A DNA stretch of 33,854 nucleotides from Burkholderiales bacterium (GCA_021732385.1 JAKFVA010000032.1:1-33854), one strand, 5' to 3'; counted from the stretch's first letter, positions 1 to 6,575 are shown. Notes: generated by a model not told the origin, from the sequence alone. Numbers and translations: made by a program.

Positions 1-943
1 CCTGGCCGAGTCTCGGCTCCAGTCCAACGAAAGCAAAGCGGCGACGCAATGCCAGATCGACCAGTGCAAGCGATCGGTCGGCGATATTCATGGTGCCGAC
101 CACATAGAGATTCTCGGGAATATGGACGGGACGTCGTTTGCCGTCCGCATCCGGATAACAGAGTTCCAGCGCTTCGTTGGGCGTCCGTTTGCCCGCCTCA
201 AGCAGCGTCAGCAACTCGCCGAAGATCTGCGCCGGGTTTCCACGGTTGATCTCCTCGATTACCACGACAAACTTCGACGAAGGGTCCTTCGATGCAGCCT
301 TGATGGCTTCCATGAAGACACCGTCCGCCAGCGACAACTTGCCTTCGCCAGTGGGGCGCCACCCTCGAACAAAGTCCTCGTAGGACAGGTTGGGGTGGAA
401 CTGCACTGCACGGACCTTGCTGTCGTCCTTCTGGCCCATGAGCGCGAACGCGAGCCGTTTGGCTAGCCAGGTCTTGCCCGTGCCCGGAGGCCCCTGAAGG
501 ATGAGGTTCTTTTTTGTGCGCAGACGATCGAGCAAGCGGTCAATCTCGGCCCGCTCCAGGAAACAGCCGTCCTTGAGGATGTCCTCCACCGAGTAGGGAA
601 CGATTGGCGCTGCCACCTGAAAGGCTTCGCGAACTTCGCCTTCAGTTTCCTGTTCTGCTCCGGCATTGGTACCGATATCGCCAGCCGGCACAGGCTCGTC
701 AACCGGGTCTTTGTACATCCAGGACGCAAGAGACAAGTCTGGGAAACTGTGGACGGGATAGCCGTCTTCGCCGAAGCGCGAACGCAAATCGTCCAGCAGC
801 TTCAAATAGGCCCGACCATCACATGGGCCTTGCTGACCACTGATGGCGACATTCAGGCCGAGCCGCTTGTTGATGTAGTGGCGCGACTGGCTATCCAAGG
901 TCAGGAATTCCCACGGATGCGCCCAGTAGAGACCTGTTTGCAC
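1..943 (-). CDS. McrB-type AAA+ ATPase, partial (runs off left edge; N-terminus apparently lost)
   Basis: The reverse strand is open from position 1039 to the left edge. Reading N to C it gives a conserved upstream segment (LYWAHPWEFLTLDSQSR, near 880-935), a linker, then a P-loop GPPGTGKTW at 467-493, Walker B FVVVIEEINRGN near 240-275, and the McrB-specific GTMNIADRS followed by LALRRRFAF near 30-95. The motif order is that of McrB GTPase/AAA+ subunits, which pair with an McrC nuclease to restrict modified DNA; family members hydrolyse nucleotide to drive translocation. The C-terminal end and any mcrC lie outside the window. I see no convincing start: the most upstream plausible one is GTG at 941-943 without a ribosome binding site, the next Met lies inside conserved sequence near 720, and the codons from 944 to 1039 look random. 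The gene is probably 5'-truncated by the rearrangements to its right. AAA+/McrB identity is sure; intactness is doubtful. Confidence 0.82.
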   Translation of the reverse strand, partial: MQTGLYWAHPWEFLTLDSQSRHYINKRLGLNVAISGQQGPCDGRAYLKLLDDLRSRFGEDGYPVHSFPDLSLASWMYKDPVDEPVPAGDIGTNAGAEQETEGEVREAFQVAAPIVPYSVEDILKDGCFLERAEIDRLLDRLRTKKNLILQGPPGTGKTWLAKRLAFALMGQKDDSKVRAVQFHPNLSYEDFVRGWRPTGEGKLSLADGVFMEAIKAASKDPSSKFVVVIEEINRGNPAQIFGELLTLLEAGKRTPNEALELCYPDADGKRRPVHIPENLYVVGTMNIADRSLALVDLALRRRFAFVGLEPRLGQ

Positions 944-1066
944 GTATATCGAACAAAGTGCAATCCGAAAGCGTACATGGGTAAAAAATCTCCAGAGATA
1001 CCAGGTGACGTGGCGGTCTGGAGATAGCAGCCAATAATGTCATGGGCGGAGCCCCGTGCGAAGCAC

Positions 1067-1249
1067 TTATGGCAGCATCCTAACGGAATCACCTACTGCT
1101 GCATGGTCTTTGACCTTGCGTTTATATCCTAGCACACCCACGATTTGATCCCAGTGAGTCTGCAACCTGAAGAGCCACGGACTTGGGTTCGATTGAGCGG
1201 TCCGCGCTTGTGGGCTGTGAACCTTTGACAGGTCCGCAATGCGGCTCAT
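1067..1249 (-). CDS. Small hypothetical protein, translationally coupled to the AlpA-like gene
   Basis: This 60-residue reading frame begins MSRIADLSKVHSPQ and ends DSVRMLP. Its ATG overlaps the TGA of the upstream AlpA-like gene in an ATGA arrangement (1246-1249), the usual sign of coupled translation and the main reason to accept it as a gene. I recognise no domain. The composition (basic, KRKVKDH near the C-terminus) would fit a small DNA-associated island protein, but that is a guess. It may be the remaining N-terminal part of a longer protein, because the adjacent sequence up to about 940 is the damaged edge of the McrB-like gene. Confidence 0.45.
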   Translation of the reverse strand: MSRIADLSKVHSPQARTAQSNPSPWLFRLQTHWDQIVGVLGYKRKVKDHAAVGDSVRMLP

Positions 1250-1464
1250 CGTCCGCCGACGTGGGCAACTGGGGTGATGGTTTTGGTCGAAGTCGCCAGA
1301 CACGATTCCTCGTAGGCTTCGATGTCGACCTGGCGGTAGAGGACGCGGCCGCAGAGCTTCAGAAACTTGGGACCGATGCCCTCGCTGCGCCAGCGTTCAA
1401 GGGTTGCCTCGCTGATGGCCCAGCGGGCGGCGAGCTGCTGTTGATTGAAGTGCACGATTTCCAT
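1246..1464 (-). CDS. AlpA/excisionase-family helix-turn-helix protein
   Basis: This 72-residue protein starts MEIVHFNQQQLAARW and has the winged-helix layout of AlpA/MerR-type excisionases: a helix-turn-helix around residues 9-30 (LAARWAISEATLERWRSEG), then IGPKFLKLCGRVLYR and DIEAYEE, the wing and trailing helix typical of the family. Such proteins direct excision of, or regulate, integrative elements. The start at 1464 is chosen because a GGAG ribosome binding site lies just upstream (near 1474). An upstream in-frame ATG at 1500 would add 12 residues without a better site. The gene is followed by a coupled small ORF and lies directly downstream of fic on the same strand. Its start region is duplicated at 6232-6337, so it is part of an island module. 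Family call is strong; which element it served is unknown. Confidence 0.85.
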   Translation of the reverse strand: MEIVHFNQQQLAARWAISEATLERWRSEGIGPKFLKLCGRVLYRQVDIEAYEESCLATSTKTITPVAHVGGR

Positions 1465-1565
1465 CTTGGTCTCCTTCCGAATGAGTTGGCAGGAGTCCAT
1501 GAAGGCGCTGTTCCGCCGTCAAGCCAAGGCAATTCCTGAAGGTCGACCTACCCTGGTGAGTGGTT
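1456..1565. repeat. Island repeat block B, left copy (start region of AlpA-like gene)
   Basis: About 110 bp that match 6232-6337 with a few substitutions and small indels. The block covers the ribosome binding site and ATG of the AlpA-like gene, the intergenic DNA and the last five codons of fic. It is the left flank of the fic cassette; in the right copy the same block abuts block A directly. Confidence 0.85.
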
Positions 1566-2681
1566 CAGCTCGTAGCTGGTGCTGCGGCCACCCGCGTTCG
1601 ATTTGCGCAGGACGCCACGGGCCAACAGATCCGTGATGTCGCGAAGCGCGGTGTCCGGCGAACACTTGGCGATCGCCGCCCATTTGCTGCTGGTGAGCTT
1701 GCCCTCGAAGCCGTCGAGCAGCCGGTTGATCAGCTTCACCTGCCGCTCGTTCAGGGGTGCGGAACCGGGTGCAGCCCAGCGTTGCCAGAACCGCGTCTTA
1801 GCCAGCACGGCGTCGAGCGTGTGCTGGGCCTGATCGACGGCGCGGTGCAGGGTTTCGAGAAACCAGGCGAGCCACTCGGTGACATCGAGTGATTGCTTCT
1901 GCGTGCGTTCCAGGATGTCGTAGTAGGCCTTGCGCTCGCGCTGGATCTGCGCCGACAGGCTGTAGAAGCGCTGGGGGCTGCCATCAGCGCGGGCCAGGAA
2001 CAGGTCGCCGACAGCGCGTGCGATGCGGCCGTTGCCGTCGTCGAACGGGTGCAGGGTGACAAACCACAAGTGCGCAAGCCCAGCCTTGATCAGCGGCGGC
2101 TCGTTCGACGCGCTGTTGGCCCAGTTGATAAAGCGGTCGGTTTCGGATTGAAGTCGATCGGCCGGCGGTGCTTCGAAATGCACGCGTTGGCGCCCCAGCG
2201 GGCCAGAGACCACCTGCATCGGACCGGTGGCATCGTCACGCCAGCCGCCCACATTGATTCGGACCAGGCCCGAATAGCCGGTGGGGAACAAGGCGGCGTG
2301 CCATCCGAACAAGCGGTCCCGGGTGACCGGAGCGCTGCAGTTGGCGGTGGCGTCGAGCACCATTTCGACGACGCCCTCGACGTGACGGTCTACCGGGGCC
2401 AGGGCGCCGATGTCGACGCCGAGTCGGCGAGCGATGGAGGAGCGCACAGACTCGACGTTGAGCTGTTCGCCCTCGATCTCGCTGGTCTTGATGACGTCCT
2501 CGGTCAGCGCCGACAGGCTGGCCTGGTCGCGCAGAGCCATTCCGACATCGGCCAGTCGTCCCATCAACAGACCCTGGGCGCGGCTGACGTCGGCCAACGA
2601 CTGGGCCAAGGCAGCCAGGTCGTAGTGCCAACTTGGCCAGTCGCTGGCCTGCCAGATGTAAGTGTAATCGCCGCCGTTCAT
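1548..2681 (-). CDS. Fic family protein (class II, DUF4172-Fic-winged helix)
   Basis: This 377-residue protein is a probable AMP-transferase (or other nucleotidyl/phosphoryl transferase) of the Fic fold. The N-terminal DUF4172-type helix bundle begins YIWQASDWPSWHYD. The class II auto-inhibitory helix motif TSEIEG is at residues 66-71 and the intact catalytic motif HPFDDGNGRIAR at 211-222. Residues 320-372 look like a winged helix-turn-helix (LTSSKWAAIAKCSPDTALRD). In class II Fic proteins the glutamate of the inhibitory motif blocks productive ATP binding until relieved. The start codon sits inside a palindrome with a promoter directly upstream and no ribosome binding site, suggesting leaderless, self-controlled expression. 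No antitoxin gene flanks it, as expected for a self-inhibited Fic. The last five codons (NHSPG) come from the flanking island repeat, so the gene sits on an inserted cassette. Substrate unknown. Confidence 0.93.
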   Translation of the reverse strand: MNGGDYTYIWQASDWPSWHYDLAALAQSLADVSRAQGLLMGRLADVGMALRDQASLSALTEDVIKTSEIEGEQLNVESVRSSIARRLGVDIGALAPVDRHVEGVVEMVLDATANCSAPVTRDRLFGWHAALFPTGYSGLVRINVGGWRDDATGPMQVVSGPLGRQRVHFEAPPADRLQSETDRFINWANSASNEPPLIKAGLAHLWFVTLHPFDDGNGRIARAVGDLFLARADGSPQRFYSLSAQIQRERKAYYDILERTQKQSLDVTEWLAWFLETLHRAVDQAQHTLDAVLAKTRFWQRWAAPGSAPLNERQVKLINRLLDGFEGKLTSSKWAAIAKCSPDTALRDITDLLARGVLRKSNAGGRSTSYELNHSPG

Positions 2682-2716
2682 GCGGAGATTATGAGTCGTA
2701 TTCTCCGCATGCGCAA
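2679..2716 (-). promoter_or_regulatory. fic promoter with overlapping operator palindrome; leaderless start
   Basis: On the reverse strand a -35 element TTGCGC (2711-2716), a 17-bp spacer and a -10 element CATAAT (2688-2693) precede the fic ATG (2679-2681) by only six bases, so transcription would begin at or next to the start codon. Two exact 10-base inverted arms, CATGCGGAGA (2679-2688) and TCTCCGCATG (2702-2711), cover the spacer, the -10 and the start codon. The layout fits repression by a dimeric DNA-binding protein; the C-terminal winged helix of Fic itself is the natural candidate (inference). Confidence 0.6.
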
Positions 2717-2721
2717 GTTAT

Positions 2722-2764
2722 TCGCCGCACGGTGTGCGGCGATAGAGCGGCCTTTTCGCCGCAC
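2722..2764. promoter_or_regulatory. Further inverted and direct repeats upstream of fic
   Basis: A 9-bp perfect inverted repeat TCGCCGCAC / GTGCGGCGA with a 3-nt centre lies at 2722-2742. TTCGCCGCAC recurs at 2721-2730 and 2755-2764 and resembles TTCTCCGCAT (2701-2710) in the promoter palindrome. The repeated TTCkCCGCAy core suggests a multi-site operator; a transcribed hairpin is the alternative. Confidence 0.45.
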
Positions 2765-2773
2765 CGCTACCCG

Positions 2774-2794
2774 TGCGGACGCGGGTTCGATTCC
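2774..2794 (+). other. Short sequence resembling the T-arm of a tmRNA/tRNA 3' end (possible att remnant)
   Basis: The 21 bases around GCGGACGCGGGTTCGATTCC look like the 3' T-arm of a tmRNA gene, a common target of tyrosine integrases, but the acceptor end with CCA is missing. It lies 16 bp inside the right edge of the fic cassette and about 300 bp from an integrase fragment. The likeness is short and could be chance. Confidence 0.25.
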
Positions 2795-2810
2795 GCAAAT
2801 GGGAATTGAA

Positions 2811-2975
2811 CTGACCGTATCCTCGGTAGAGTTGAGTTGCCGACATTGGCAGCCAGTCCGGCATCAAAACCGCTTGAACGTCCGCGCCCTGGAAGGGGGA
2901 CTCGCTCGTTTCCGCAGGAGTTCGCGCCAGCCCGCAGGGCTTGTATTGCGTACTTTCAACCCGGTTTGGCACCGG
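2811..2975. repeat. Island repeat block A, left copy
   Basis: About 165 bp matching 6338-6502, roughly 83% identical by eye over the best 131 bp, without gaps there. On the reverse strand both copies keep one reading frame open (VESTQY...LART...QAVL..DWLP.S..QLY.G), about 70% identical in protein over 46 residues. It may therefore be a fragment of an unrecognised island gene; this protein identity does not exceed the DNA identity, so coding is unproven. Confidence 0.8.
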
Positions 2976-3001
2976 GTACCATCCCACCACCATACATCTG
3001 T

Positions 3002-3024
3002 AAGTGCTTGATTTTCAAGAACTT
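3002..3024. promoter_or_regulatory. Imperfect 23-bp palindrome upstream of the integrase fragment
   Basis: AAGTgCTTGA (3002-3011) and TCAAGaACTT (3015-3024) are inverted arms with a TTT centre and one mismatch. It lies about 75 bp before the integrase start and could be an operator or integrase-binding site. Nothing else recognisable was seen in 2976-3097. Confidence 0.35.
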
Positions 3025-3097
3025 ATTTGAATGGGTTTGACGTTTTCGTAGAAATCACACCTAGGGGCGCCACTCAGGCTTCTACTAGGAGTTTCTG

Positions 3098-3355
3098 TTG
3101 AAAACTGCTTCTTACCTTATCAAGAGTCGAAACGGCGTGTACTACGCCCGTTTCGTTTTGCCCCCATCACTGAGGGGGACGGACACTGGTCTAGGCCGGG
3201 AGATCCGCATTTCAACGTTTTCCAAGGACCCGCGCGAAGGCGTGGCGTGCGCCCGTGCGCTTCGTGTCGAATTGGACGTACTCGATTACGCTGGTAAGTT
3301 ATTCTCGCGGGATGCGCTGTACAACCAAGGATGCGGCAGATACCCAATGGACTAG
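3098..3355 (+). pseudogene. Truncated tyrosine recombinase/phage integrase (N-terminal domain only)
   Basis: The frame starts at TTG 3098 behind AGGAG (3087-3091) and encodes MKTASYLIKSRNGVYYARF...REIRISTFSKDPREG, the N-terminal arm-binding region (DUF6538-like) found in tyrosine site-specific integrases of genomic islands. It ends after 85 residues at a TAG; homology seems to stop around residue 70 (YAGKLFS). The core-binding and catalytic domains with the R-H-R-Y residues are absent in all frames downstream, where the flavoprotein gene begins on the other strand. It is therefore a dead remnant of the integrase that probably brought the island in. Family call rests on the N-terminal pattern only. 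Confidence 0.6.
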
Positions 3356-3452
3356 ACTGCGATTTGGTCAGCCATTCGGCAATTTCAAGCGTGAGCGCAA
3401 AGCTAGGATGTGCACCCTTAGCCCGCCTCTGTTTGTTGGTTGTGCGCATGCA

Positions 3453-4844
3453 TCATCTCAGCAGACTGACAAGGTTGGCCGCAGCTGCCGCGCCGTATTG
3501 TTTTAGCTCGCCCCACGTCTGCGTAACCAGTGGGTGTTCGCGATGAACGCCCAAGCCCGAAATGGGATTGAGCCGCGTGCCTTTGGCCCAAGCCGTAATG
3601 TTAGGGTGTGCAGCGCGTGCGCGCTCGTGTGCCAGCAGCGCGAGGTAGGACGATAGGTAGTCGCGCGGCTCGTCCCAGTAACGGATCGGCGGACACAGAC
3701 GGTTCTTTTCGTCGGTATCGGCGATGGTGGCCTCGACCACGCCAAGTAGCGCAGCCGGGTAGCAGGCAAAACTCCAAAACATGGGCTGGAGAGTTACACG
3801 GTCGGCTTCAAAAATCGGCCGTAGCGCAGGGCGCGCTAGTCCAACGGCAGCGCAATGGACATGCAGTGTTCTGGGGCTGGTAGGGATCGAGTGATCGTCG
3901 AACACGATGCGATCACGTTCAATGCGGCGTACATGTCCGCGTCTTACTACGTCACCGATCTGGCGCAGCAGAGCCAGCTCAGTCTCGCTCACAATGGCAC
4001 CGTGGCTCATGGTGGGTGCCACCGTGGTGTCGACTCGGAGGAAAAAGCCATCGGCTTCGAGCCGGGCAAATACGTCGTCGACCGACGTGGCCTGCGCCAT
4101 GGCCTTGAACTGCAGGCCGACGCCGGCAAAGAATTCGGGAAGGCCTTCTCCCGGCTGGTTGAAGCGCCGGTTCAGCCACCAGCCTTCGCGCGGCCTGATC
4201 CATTGAATAGCGCTGGAGGACACCCCTTGCGATAACAGCCAGACACAGGTGTCGAGCGCTGTCTTGCCGGTACCGATGACGACGTAACGCTCGGGCCGCT
4301 CGGTCACGCGGACGATGTCGCCCGCAGGCACGCAGCGAACGCCCTCGGCTACCTCGAAGGGCGGCGGGCTGGTGGCGGGTATGCGTCCTTCAAGATATCC
4401 AGTATCGACAAGCTTGCGCCGCACACGCACCTCTTGCACTTCCCCGGTCAGACGCGAGGTGATGAGGTGGCGTCCGTCCGACCCGATGGAGTGATCACTG
4501 CAAGGATAGTGGCGCACGCGCCCGGTTGGCAGAAAGTGCTGGTCCATCACCTTCGCGTAGTAGGCGCACAACTCGTCCGCTCCAGCGGCCTCATGAAAAC
4601 CGGCGTTAATGCCTGTCTGGTTCACAGTACCGTGCCCCAGAGGCACAGACGATACGCCGTAAAACGCAGACGGCTGGTGCAGGTGCACGAACGGGTAGGC
4701 GTCTATCCAGTGCCCGCCAGGCGCGTGGCGCCGATCCACCAGAGAGACGGTTGCGTCAGAGTGGCTAAGCAAGGTGTCAGTGAAGGCCATGCCGGCCGCG
4801 CCGGTACCGATCACCAGGTAGTCTGTGTCGAGGGATCCGCGCAT
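3453..4844 (-). CDS. FAD/NAD(P)-dependent oxidoreductase
   Basis: This 463-residue flavoprotein starts MRGSLDTDYLVIGTGAAGMAF, with the GxGxxG dinucleotide fold at the extreme N-terminus and a GGHW motif after the first acidic turn (DRRHAPGGHW). A second nucleotide-binding fold follows near residues 180-200 (RYVVIGTGKTALDT). This two-fold layout is that of FAD- and NAD(P)H-dependent oxidoreductases or monooxygenases; the substrate cannot be read. An AGGAG site lies just upstream of two adjacent ATGs; the second (4844) has the better 5-nt spacing. No cofactor or partner gene is adjacent. It lies between island remnants and an IS element, so it is probably cargo. C-terminal WAKGTRLNPISGLG and a run of alanines end the protein. 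Confidence 0.75.
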   Translation of the reverse strand: MRGSLDTDYLVIGTGAAGMAFTDTLLSHSDATVSLVDRRHAPGGHWIDAYPFVHLHQPSAFYGVSSVPLGHGTVNQTGINAGFHEAAGADELCAYYAKVMDQHFLPTGRVRHYPCSDHSIGSDGRHLITSRLTGEVQEVRVRRKLVDTGYLEGRIPATSPPPFEVAEGVRCVPAGDIVRVTERPERYVVIGTGKTALDTCVWLLSQGVSSSAIQWIRPREGWWLNRRFNQPGEGLPEFFAGVGLQFKAMAQATSVDDVFARLEADGFFLRVDTTVAPTMSHGAIVSETELALLRQIGDVVRRGHVRRIERDRIVFDDHSIPTSPRTLHVHCAAVGLARPALRPIFEADRVTLQPMFWSFACYPAALLGVVEATIADTDEKNRLCPPIRYWDEPRDYLSSYLALLAHERARAAHPNITAWAKGTRLNPISGLGVHREHPLVTQTWGELKQYGAAAAANLVSLLR

Positions 4845-4928
4845 CATTACTCCTGAGAAAGTGGGCCCGATGCCGGGTTGCGTACGTGACCTTGGCAATT
4901 GGATACAAGTTTGCAAAGTTTGACAAGG

Positions 4929-4953
4929 TGAAGTTGCCCCTTTAGACCGGACA
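4929..4953 (+). repeat. IS3 left terminal inverted repeat
   Basis: TGAAGTTGCCCCTT, a 3-nt mismatch block and ACCGGACA match the complement of the right end at 22 of 25 positions. Confidence 0.9.
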
Positions 4954-4981
4954 CATTATTGTTCAGTCAAAGGAGTTAATG

Positions 4982-5302
4982 ATGAGTCAAAGGAAAGGGG
5001 CGTACGCGCCCGAATTTCGCCAGCAGATGATCGAATTGGTCAAAGCTGGCCGCACGCCCAGCGAGCTGTCCCGTGAGTTTGGGTGCCACGAAACCAGCAT
5101 ATCGGCCTGGGTTCGCCAAGCCAAGGCCGACGAGATCGGTGGCGGCAGGCCCGATGCACCGCTGACCACTGCCGAGCGCCAAGAGTTGGCGACTCTGCGC
5201 CGCCAACTGCGGCAAGTACAGATGGAGCGAGACATCCTTGCAAAGGCTACGGCCTGGTTTGCCAACAAGGACAGCGCAGCCGACAGGATGTCTACACGCT
5301 GA
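4982..5302 (+). CDS. IS3-family transposase OrfA
   Basis: The 106-residue OrfA begins MSQRKGAYAPEFRQQM and has the Transposase_8 helix-turn-helix (residues about 8-50, ELSREFGCHETSISAWVRQA) that binds the terminal repeats. A heptad-rich helix follows (AERQELATLRRQLRQVQ) of the leucine-zipper type used for multimerisation. The start at 4982 is six bases after AGGAG; ATG 4979 is the alternative. The C-terminus KATAWFANKD is where fusion with OrfB by -1 frameshifting is expected. I see no canonical A6G slippery run, so the exact shift point is open. Confidence 0.88.
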   Translation: MSQRKGAYAPEFRQQMIELVKAGRTPSELSREFGCHETSISAWVRQAKADEIGGGRPDAPLTTAERQELATLRRQLRQVQMERDILAKATAWFANKDSAADRMSTR

Positions 5303-6210
5303 TCCAGGCAAACCAGGCCGACCTACCCGTACGCACCATGTGCCAACACCTCAAAGTCTCTGCCAGCGGGCACGTAGACTGGTGCATGCGCAAGCCCAGT
5401 CAACGAGCAGTAGGCAACCAAATCATGACCGAGCGCATCCGCCAGATTCACCAGCGCAGCGACTGCTCCTACGGCAGGGCCCGCGTGCGTGCTGAGCTGC
5501 AGGCCATGGGCCTGCACATCAACCACAAGCGCATTGCACGGCTGATGCGCTTGGCATGTATTCAGGGCATCAGCAGGCGGCGCAAATATGTGGTGACCAC
5601 GGTGCGCGATAAAGCGGCCCGAGCCGCCCCCGACTTGGTCAACCGGCAGTTTGTAGCCACCGGCATCAACCAGTTGTGGGTGGCCGATATGACCTACATC
5701 CCGACCAATGCCGGGTTCATCTACTTGGCGGTGGTGATCGATGCCTGCAGCCGTAAGGTGGTGGGTTGGGCATTTGGCGTGGACATGACGGCAGCGCTGG
5801 TGATTGCAGCCCTTGAGATGGCTTTGCACACACGTCGGCCTGAGTCGGTGATTCACCATTCGAATCAAGGCAGCCAATACACCAGCCTGGCGTTTGGCAA
5901 GCGCTGCAAGCAAATGGGTGTCAAACCTTCCATGGGAACTGTCGGGGATGCTTACGACAACGCCATGGCGGAGAGCTTCTTTGCAAGCCTGGAGTGCGAG
6001 CTGATTGACCGCCGGACTTGGAGGAGCAAAACCCAAGCCCGTTTGGCAGTGTTCACCTGGATTGAGGCTTGCTACAACCCGCATCGGCGTCATAGCGGGA
6101 TCGATTATTTGTCGCCTAACAACTTTGAGAAAGCCCTGAATCAAACAGAACAACCATCAAAACAAACCCGCCAAAAAGGCTTCTTGAAAGAAGTCGAAAA
6201 TGTCCGGTGA
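5278..6210 (+). CDS. IS3-family transposase OrfB (DDE integrase core), catalytic Asp to Asn
   Basis: OrfB is read in the -1 frame relative to OrfA; the frame is open well before 5278, so the 5' end given is approximate. It has an HTH_21 region (RIRQIHQRSDCSYGRARV) and an rve core. The first Asp is in VADMTY (codon 5686-5688) and the Glu in AMAESFF (5971-5973). The residue 35 positions before that Glu, always Asp in HSDxGSQY, is Asn here (HSNQGSQY, codon AAT 5863-5865). In DDE transposases this Asp binds a catalytic metal, so the copy is very likely inactive unless served in trans. The TGA stop lies inside the right inverted repeat. The rest of the protein is intact. Confidence 0.9.
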   Translation, partial: SRQDVYTLIQANQADLPVRTMCQHLKVSASGHVDWCMRKPSQRAVGNQIMTERIRQIHQRSDCSYGRARVRAELQAMGLHINHKRIARLMRLACIQGISRRRKYVVTTVRDKAARAAPDLVNRQFVATGINQLWVADMTYIPTNAGFIYLAVVIDACSRKVVGWAFGVDMTAALVIAALEMALHTRRPESVIHHSNQGSQYTSLAFGKRCKQMGVKPSMGTVGDAYDNAMAESFFASLECELIDRRTWRSKTQARLAVFTWIEACYNPHRRHSGIDYLSPNNFEKALNQTEQPSKQTRQKGFLKEVENVR

Positions 6211-6225
6211 TAAGGGGCAACTTCA
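6201..6225 (-). repeat. IS3 right terminal inverted repeat
   Basis: TGTCCGGT and AAGGGGCAACTTCA are the complement of the left end apart from a 3-nt block, and include the OrfB stop codon. Confidence 0.9.
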
Positions 6226-6231
6226 AGTCCA

Positions 6232-6337
6232 GATTTCCATCTTGGTCTCCTTCCGAATGAGTTGGCAGGAGTCCATGAAGGCGCTGTTCCGCAGTCATGC
6301 CAAGGAATTTCCGAAGGACCTTCCCTAGTGAGTCGTT
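6232..6337. repeat. Island repeat block B, right copy
   Basis: This copy matches 1456-1565 and begins six bases after the IS. It keeps the ribosome binding site and ATG of the AlpA-like gene on the reverse strand, but the IS end replaces the rest of that gene after three codons (MEI), leaving a dead stub. Together with 6338-6502 it fills most of the gap between the IS and bioA. Confidence 0.85.
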
Positions 6338-6502
6338 CTGGCGCCGTCCTTGGTAAAGTTGTGCCACCGAGATTGGCAGCCAGTCCAGGGATAAAACCGC
6401 TTGAATGTCCGCGTCCTGGTTGGGGATTCCGGTTGTTTCCGCAGTGGTTCGCGCCAGCTCGCAAGGGTTGTATTGCGTACTTTCAACGCGGTTTGGCGCC
6501 GG
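6338..6502. repeat. Island repeat block A, right copy, joined directly to block B
   Basis: The copy matches 2811-2975 and follows block B with no intervening DNA. On the reverse strand one frame runs through both blocks (DWLPISVAQLYQGRRQ then NDSLGKVLRKFLGM), which suggests that this is the uninterrupted arrangement and that the fic cassette was added to the left copy. A deletion here is the alternative. Confidence 0.75.
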
Positions 6503-6519
6503 TTAGCCTTCAGGACAGT

Positions 6520-6533
6520 GTTCTTCCAAGAAC
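6520..6533. promoter_or_regulatory. 14-bp palindrome upstream of bioA
   Basis: GTTCTT-CC-AAGAAC lies 43 bp before the bioA start, in the only upstream DNA not derived from the island repeat. It may be a remaining operator of the biotin genes; it does not resemble the E. coli BirA operator closely enough to name it. I see no clear -35/-10 pair. Confidence 0.25.
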
Positions 6534-6575
6534 GCTCACTTGTGCCACCTTCACCTTTCCCACCTTTGGACGACC

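Larger units (their letters stand above)
4929..6225 (+). mobile_element. Complete IS3-family insertion sequence, 1297 bp
   Basis: The element has TG...CA ends, 25-bp imperfect terminal inverted repeats and two overlapping reading frames, orfA (frame 2) and orfB (frame 1), joined by a -1 shift as usual in the family. The neighbouring triplets (AGG left, AGT right) are not a matching target duplication, so flanking DNA has probably been rearranged since insertion. Its right end abuts island block B exactly. The transposase carries an Asp to Asn change in the catalytic triad. Confidence 0.93.

Noticed and set aside
2774-2794. A full tmRNA or tRNA gene
   Set aside because: Only a T-arm-like piece is present; no acceptor stem, no CCA and no upstream body.
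1893-3011. A long forward-strand reading frame of 372 codons antisense to fic
   Set aside because: It mirrors the fic gene, has no domain sense and runs across the fic promoter; the reverse strand shows clear Fic motifs.
5240-5302. A canonical A6G slippery site for the OrfA-OrfB shift
   Set aside because: No such heptamer is present; the shift is inferred from overlapping frames only.
5323-6153. A 276-codon reverse frame inside the IS
   Set aside because: Shadow of OrfB; no recognisable protein pattern.
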